The position numbers and the translations under genes were made by a program. Below, in pieces: positions 59,918 to 64,000 of a stretch of DNA of 64,000 nucleotides. This stretch comes from Mugil cephalus (taxonomy: Eukaryota; Chordata; Actinopteri; Mugiliformes; Mugilidae): positions 26,466,001-26,530,000 of the forward strand of contig NC_061771.1 of assembly GCF_022458985.1 (NCBI RefSeq). The letters are read 5' to 3'. Under the pieces are notes generated by a model. That model did no database searches and was not told the DNA's origin. It saw only the letters and a list, made by a program, of their open reading frames with translations. Each line of letters begins with the position of its first letter. Position 1 is the stretch's first letter.

Positions 59918-60482
59918 AGTGGACCGGTGGATATGGACGAATAAGCAACAACTAAATCATGTATAGTGCACTCATAATAAATAATAAGATACAAATATGA
60001 GTTGGACAAAGAAATTAAATATTAAGGTGTGAGAAAAAAAATCTATCACGTAAAATATATTAAGGGTGAGAAAAATATTTACAGACTGTATCATGTGAAA
60101 TACACTTGATACATCAAGTAGATGCAGTAGATACATAAGAAATAAGGAAAATATGAATTGTATAAATTGTAATTATTAATGATTAATTGTAGAACTACAT
60201 AGCATGTAGTAATAATAAGATAAAAAAAAAACATATGGACAGATATAGGTATTATCCAGAAAATATGTGTCTTTGGTTTTAGATGAAAGATGCTATAACT
60301 AGTAAACTGAATACTGCTATTACCTCTACTGCTTCTGCTGCTAACAACAATAATAGTAACGATAATAATAATTAAATATCTTAAACTGTGCATTTTATAG
60401 TCTGATATTTTAATGTGTAAGGCCACAAAAGCGTTTCCTTACTCAGTGTTTACATCCAGCATTTAACCTACATACGCCGGAG

Positions 60483-60510
60483 GACGTCACCGGCGTTCAA
60501 AACGTGACGT
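60483..60510 (+). promoter_or_regulatory. atf4: CRE-like sites upstream of atf4
   Basis: GACGTCAC at 60483-60490 and TGACGT at 60505-60510 resemble ATF/CREB half sites, about 210-230 bp above the TATA box. Sequence match only. Confidence 0.4.
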
Positions 60511-60716
60511 TGGGTCTATTTTTCTCAGCTGTATAGACGACATGCCTCCACCCGACCACGAGCGGAGGGATCGCGCTCTCTAAAGCATGCGTTTGTTTTG
60601 GGGCAAGTGTTTCCGCTTGGAGACTCCTCCCACACATCGCTGACAGTTTCAGGAGCGCACTAGTAGAGCGACGCCGCGGAGGGTTACTCACTCACTCACC
60701 GGCAGTGCTTGGGCTC

Positions 60717-60724
60717 TATATAAA
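60717..60724 (+). promoter_or_regulatory. atf4: atf4 TATA box
   Basis: TATATAAA in a GC-rich setting. Transcription should start about 25-30 bp downstream, near 60745-60755, which leaves a 5' exon of about 150 nt before the donor ATGGC|gtaagt at 60904. Confidence 0.7.
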
Positions 60725-60811
60725 CGTCTGACGCGCGACTCGGACCGTTCTTCGTTTCCATAACAATACAAGTCTATACGTACTCCCGGTGGAAGCGCGA
60801 CTGCTTCGAAA

Positions 60812-60823
60812 ATGGCAGAATAA
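60812..60823 (+). promoter_or_regulatory. atf4: atf4 uORF1 (three codons)
   Basis: ATG GCA GAA TAA is the first ATG downstream of the predicted start site. Mammalian ATF4 also has a three-codon uORF1 that lets ribosomes resume scanning. It ends 76 nt before the uORF2 start. Confidence 0.8.
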
Positions 60824-60899
60824 AGCGTGCGGCAGCTACTTTTGCAGCGGCAACAACCCGGCAGTGCAACGGCTAAGTGCACTGGCTATTTTTGGCAAA

Positions 60900-62162
60900 A
60901 TGGCGTAAGTATTTTTTAATCGACTTTTTTTAATTTGACAGTTTCTCTAGCTTACATGCCAGCTGGGCTGCCAAACAAAGTAGACTTAACATAACTGTTG
61001 TGTATTTCTGAGCGCGCCAACGTAAATCTAATTGAGACTTTTAAAGTTGGTTCATAAAAGTGTCGATTTCCTGGTTCGGAGTTGGTGTGTTTCGGTGTCA
61101 AATTACAAACTGTTGGGTTTGTAGTCAGATCCGGCGCCACCGCCTGTTTTTCCATTGAATCTGTGAAGGGTGCTTAAGGGGCTATTTAAGATCAAGTAAA
61201 CATATTCAAAGCTTCAAATTTTTAACTGTATAAAAAAGGTTTACGTCCCTCACGCGGCTGCTCGTTCGATAAAGATTTGTAGTGTTTGTGTTTATTCGAC
61301 ACTGACAACGTGGCGCGTCCAAAATGGCGCGCACTGTCGTTTTTTCCTCCTCTCTGCCCCCGCCTTGAATGCATTAAAGCCTCTGTTGTAAAAATGGCGG
61401 CCTCCCTCCCCCCTCCCCCTTCTCACGCCATGATGCCGGAGGAGGGCGGAGTCACCGACCGAGAGTATGACCAAATTAGGAAATGTTATCCCGGTGGAGG
61501 GCGGGGCCTCACCCATCAGGGAAGCTTTGACACTTAGAGGATTAACCGTAATTAGCGTCCCACTTCCCCCTTTACGAGCCTACTACGCCAACCAGGAAGC
61601 ACTATTTGCATAAAATCTAGTTTGTCGGGAAATGTGTTTAAGGAAGTACACTTTGGGAACATTTTTTTTTTTTTTTGTCTTGGCTCAATACAGAAGACCT
61701 ATTTACTGTTAACAACCACGTGGCATTCCTTTAAATAAATTAATAATAACACACCTACTCAGATTTTGTGATTTCTTCCTACAAGATACTCTGAAATTGT
61801 TCCTTGTCTTCTTACTAAAACATGCATTTTGACATCTCTTCTCCTTTTCACCCAGGTCTCTCCCAGCAACCACCCTCAGCTTTGCTGCCGTCGACAGCAG
61901 TACCGGACCCCTCGACTCGCTAACGTCGTCAGACTCGCCTTTGGTTTTAACCGCTCTCTCACGGATACCACTGACCAGCAGCAGCAGCGGCCATGATGCT
62001 CTCCCAGCTGGCCTTCGGGGACGTGGAGGCTCTGTACTCAGGTCCGTGGCAAAGCCGTTCCCGTGGAAACGCGTAGTTCAGGGATTCATCGTGTTGCGCA
62101 GGTGTTTACCTTTTTTTACGTGTTTTGTCGCCCCCCACAGGGCCCTCATCTCTGATGGCTGA
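60900..62162 (+). promoter_or_regulatory. atf4: atf4 uORF2, overlaps the main start
   Basis: Spliced upstream ORF: 60900-60904, 61856-62041 and 62141-62162, 70 codons and TGA. It opens in strong context (AAAATGG), crosses the exon 1-2 junction within its second codon, and overlaps the main coding sequence out of frame by 71 nt of mRNA. In mammals such an overlapping uORF2 blocks ATF4 translation unless eIF2 is phosphorylated. Confidence 0.8.
60905..61855. other. atf4: atf4 first intron
   Basis: 951 bp, GC-rich around 61300-61500 with several AAAATGGCG-type motifs near 61321 and 61392. No coding exon assigned. Confidence 0.7.
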
Positions 62163-64000
62163 CCCCATGGGGCCCCTTCTGGACGAAGATGAAGAAGAAG
62201 CTCTTTCTCCCTCCTCCTCCCTAGAGGGGAAGGTGCCGGCTTCGCTCTCCCTCTCTCTCTCCTCCTATCCATCCTCTCTGTCTCCTTATCAGACCTTGTC
62301 GTCCTCCCCGCTCTCCTCCGCCTCCCCGCCTCCCTCCCCTGCCCCCGCCGCCCATTCCTCCGTGTTCCTGGAAGCCAAGGCCGGGGCGGACTCGCTGTCC
62401 CTCCCCTGGCTGGGCGCCAGCGACCTGCTCGAGGCCCACGCCGGAGCAGACGATGGCCAAGGTGAGACTGGCTCTAAACTCGGCGGTTTGACAGTTTGTT
62501 CTAATTGTCTACTGTTGAAAATGTTAAAAAAAAAAAAAAGGTACAAAAACACCAGAAATCATACAAAGTTGTGACTCAGACTAGTTGCAGATACTTGATG
62601 TGTGTGGTTCGAGTTTATTGACACAGGAAAAAGTGACCTAGATGTTAGAACTAGATTGTGGTTGGTTCGTAACCGAGATAATGATGCACAGAAGCTGAGC
62701 AGCCGAAAGGGGAAATGCTGATTTGATTTTTTTTTAGAGAGAAGGCACTAATTTAAATGTGCGGCTTAACGCCGACTGACGGCGCTGAGGAACTGGTTGG
62801 TGTACGAGGGCGTTTAATTAGTTGGCGATTGGGTGGTTCTGAAGTGGCTCATACTGGTTTTGTTGATTGTTGCGCTGTGACGCATATCTCTTGTGATTCT
62901 TGGCATCGGTCGAAGCAAGAAGCAAGACTTTTTAATTTAGTGATTCACAAACGGAGGGGGAGGGATTTATTTAAGCTTTAAACTGAATAAAACTTTACTC
63001 ACTGCAAGTAAAATCATCAAATGACAAAAAAAAAAGTGATTTTTTTTTTGCGAGTTCTTAACAATCAAATCCTTTGTGTCAGCAGACGATGCGTTCGCTG
63101 GCATGGACTGGATGTCGGAGAAAATCGACCTGAGCGAATTTGACTTGGATTCCCTCATTGGCTCCTGCTCATCCGACGAGTCCCCCAGCTCCCCTGAAGA
63201 TCTCCTGGCTTCCCTCGACTCCCACATGGACCTGGACCTAGACTCCTTCGACGCACCCGTCCCCGTCCCCGTCCCCAGCAGCCTCGAGCTCGGCCTGTCC
63301 CTCCCAGACATCCCCTCCCTCCCCCTGGAGCCCGCCGCTCCGTCCGGGCCGACCGCGCTCAAGAAGTCGGAGGAGGTCGTGGTCGTCGTCAAGTCCGAAC
63401 CCCTGTCCCCGTCTCACCCGGCGTCCCCCCCGTCCCCGGTCTACACGCTGGAGCTGGGGAGCGAAGTGGACGTCCTGGATGCTGAGAAAACAGCCGCACC
63501 CCCGCTCGCCGCCGCCATCGTCCCGCACCCCCACGGGAACATCGACGGCACCGGCCCGATTGTGCTCTCCATCCCCAGCCCCACCCACATCGTGGTGTTG
63601 GTCACCAACCAGGAAGAGCCCCCCCTCCTGTCCCTGCCCCAGCAGCCCGTCAAAACCCCTCAGCCCAGCGACTCCGACAGCGACTCCGGCATCGAGTCGG
63701 CCGCCGGCTCGCCAGCCCGCCTCCCCTCCCCCCCTCCTCCTCCCACAGCCGGTTCCTCCAGGACCAAACCTTACTCCAAACCGGAGCCCACCTCCACCTC
63801 CACCCCCACCCCCTCTCCCAAAGCCTCCAAGGTCAAGTCTGTGTCTGGCGCTCCCAAGGTGGTGGAGAAGAAACTGAAGAAGATGGAGCAGAACAAGACG
63901 GCGGCCACCCGCTACCGGCAGAAGAAGCGGGTCGAGCAGGACCTGCTGAACGTCGAGCGCGAAGAGTTGGAAAAGAAGAACCACGAGCTGGCGGAGAAGG
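61993..64000 (+). CDS. atf4: activating transcription factor 4, 3' end cut
   Basis: bZIP factor of the integrated stress response that activates amino-acid, redox and CHOP-type genes. Coding exons 61993-62041, 62141-62461 and 63086-64000 (window edge) give about 428 codons in frame. It starts MMLSQLAFGDVEALYSG; ATGATG offers two starts and the first is taken. Conserved elements: GMDWMSEKIDLSEFDLDSL (near residue 130), LELGSEVDV, a beta-TrCP-type degron DSGIES at 323-328, and basic region KKLKKMEQNKTAATRYRQKK from about 385. These match ATF4 better than ATF5. The middle is unusually Pro/Ser-rich, making it longer than human ATF4 (351). The leucine zipper is beyond the window. I cannot tell whether this is the atf4a or atf4b paralog. 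Confidence 0.95.

Larger units (their letters stand above)
59416..60716. other. intergenic region apol-atf4
   Basis: Contains an AAAT array (59641-59694), a TA array followed by about 30 T (59841-59912), AT-rich sequence to about 60400, then the CpG-rich atf4 promoter from about 60470. No gene seen in the AT-rich part. Confidence 0.6.

Noticed and set aside
63238-63984. 248-codon open frame on the minus strand
   Set aside because: It is antisense to the GC-rich atf4 coding exon, is Gly/Arg low-complexity and has no domain; codon bias of atf4 explains its length.
61993-64000. atf5, which also has paired uORFs
   Set aside because: The basic region KKLKKMEQNKTAATRYRQKK, the LELGSEVD block and the DSG degron fit ATF4.
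1-64000. tRNA, rRNA, CRISPR, operon or bacterial features
   Set aside because: None seen by eye; the window is intron-rich vertebrate DNA. A covariance-model search would be needed to exclude small RNA genes.

Overview
The window is vertebrate, almost certainly teleost, nuclear DNA. Genes are split by GT/AG introns, non-coding DNA is AT-rich and full of microsatellites and degraded DNA transposons, and the gene set matches a block of human chromosome 22q12-13. I recognise seven protein-coding genes. No rRNA, tRNA or CRISPR array was recognised by eye.

Layout. 1-16435 (minus): tmprss6 (matriptase-2, the hepcidin-controlling serine protease), fourteen clear coding exons plus a candidate first exon; the last exons, with the catalytic Ser, lie left of base 1. 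18616-22416 (minus): il2rb, complete coding sequence in nine exons, with possible 5' UTR exons reaching 24190. 24191-34919: about 10.7 kb without a recognised gene, rich in repeats. 34920-40599 (minus): mpst (3-mercaptopyruvate sulfurtransferase), two coding exons. 42031-45460 (plus): rps19bp1 (AROS), four exons. 47308-53625 and 54179-59415 (plus): two tandem apolipoprotein L-like genes. 60717-64000 (plus): atf4, with TATA box, two upstream ORFs, start codon and the first half of the bZIP domain; the leucine zipper runs off the right edge.

The genes do not form a pathway. They are neighbours by conserved synteny: TMPRSS6-IL2RB-MPST lie together in human, as do RPS19BP1-ATF4. Here the apol pair sits between rps19bp1 and atf4. 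mpst and rps19bp1 are head to head across about 1.4 kb.

The observations most worth a second look are: the atf4 leader, which keeps the short uORF1 and the long overlapping uORF2 of mammalian ATF4; a TG-repeat plus T5 splice acceptor in front of a skippable LDL-receptor exon of tmprss6; a duplicated tyrosine/DSG module in the IL2RB tail; near-identity of the apol copies confined to one internal tract, suggesting gene conversion; an 18-bp proline-rich coding repeat in only one apol copy; and a family of transposon-derived elements with about ten copies or fragments here. I did not find a convincing wholly new system.
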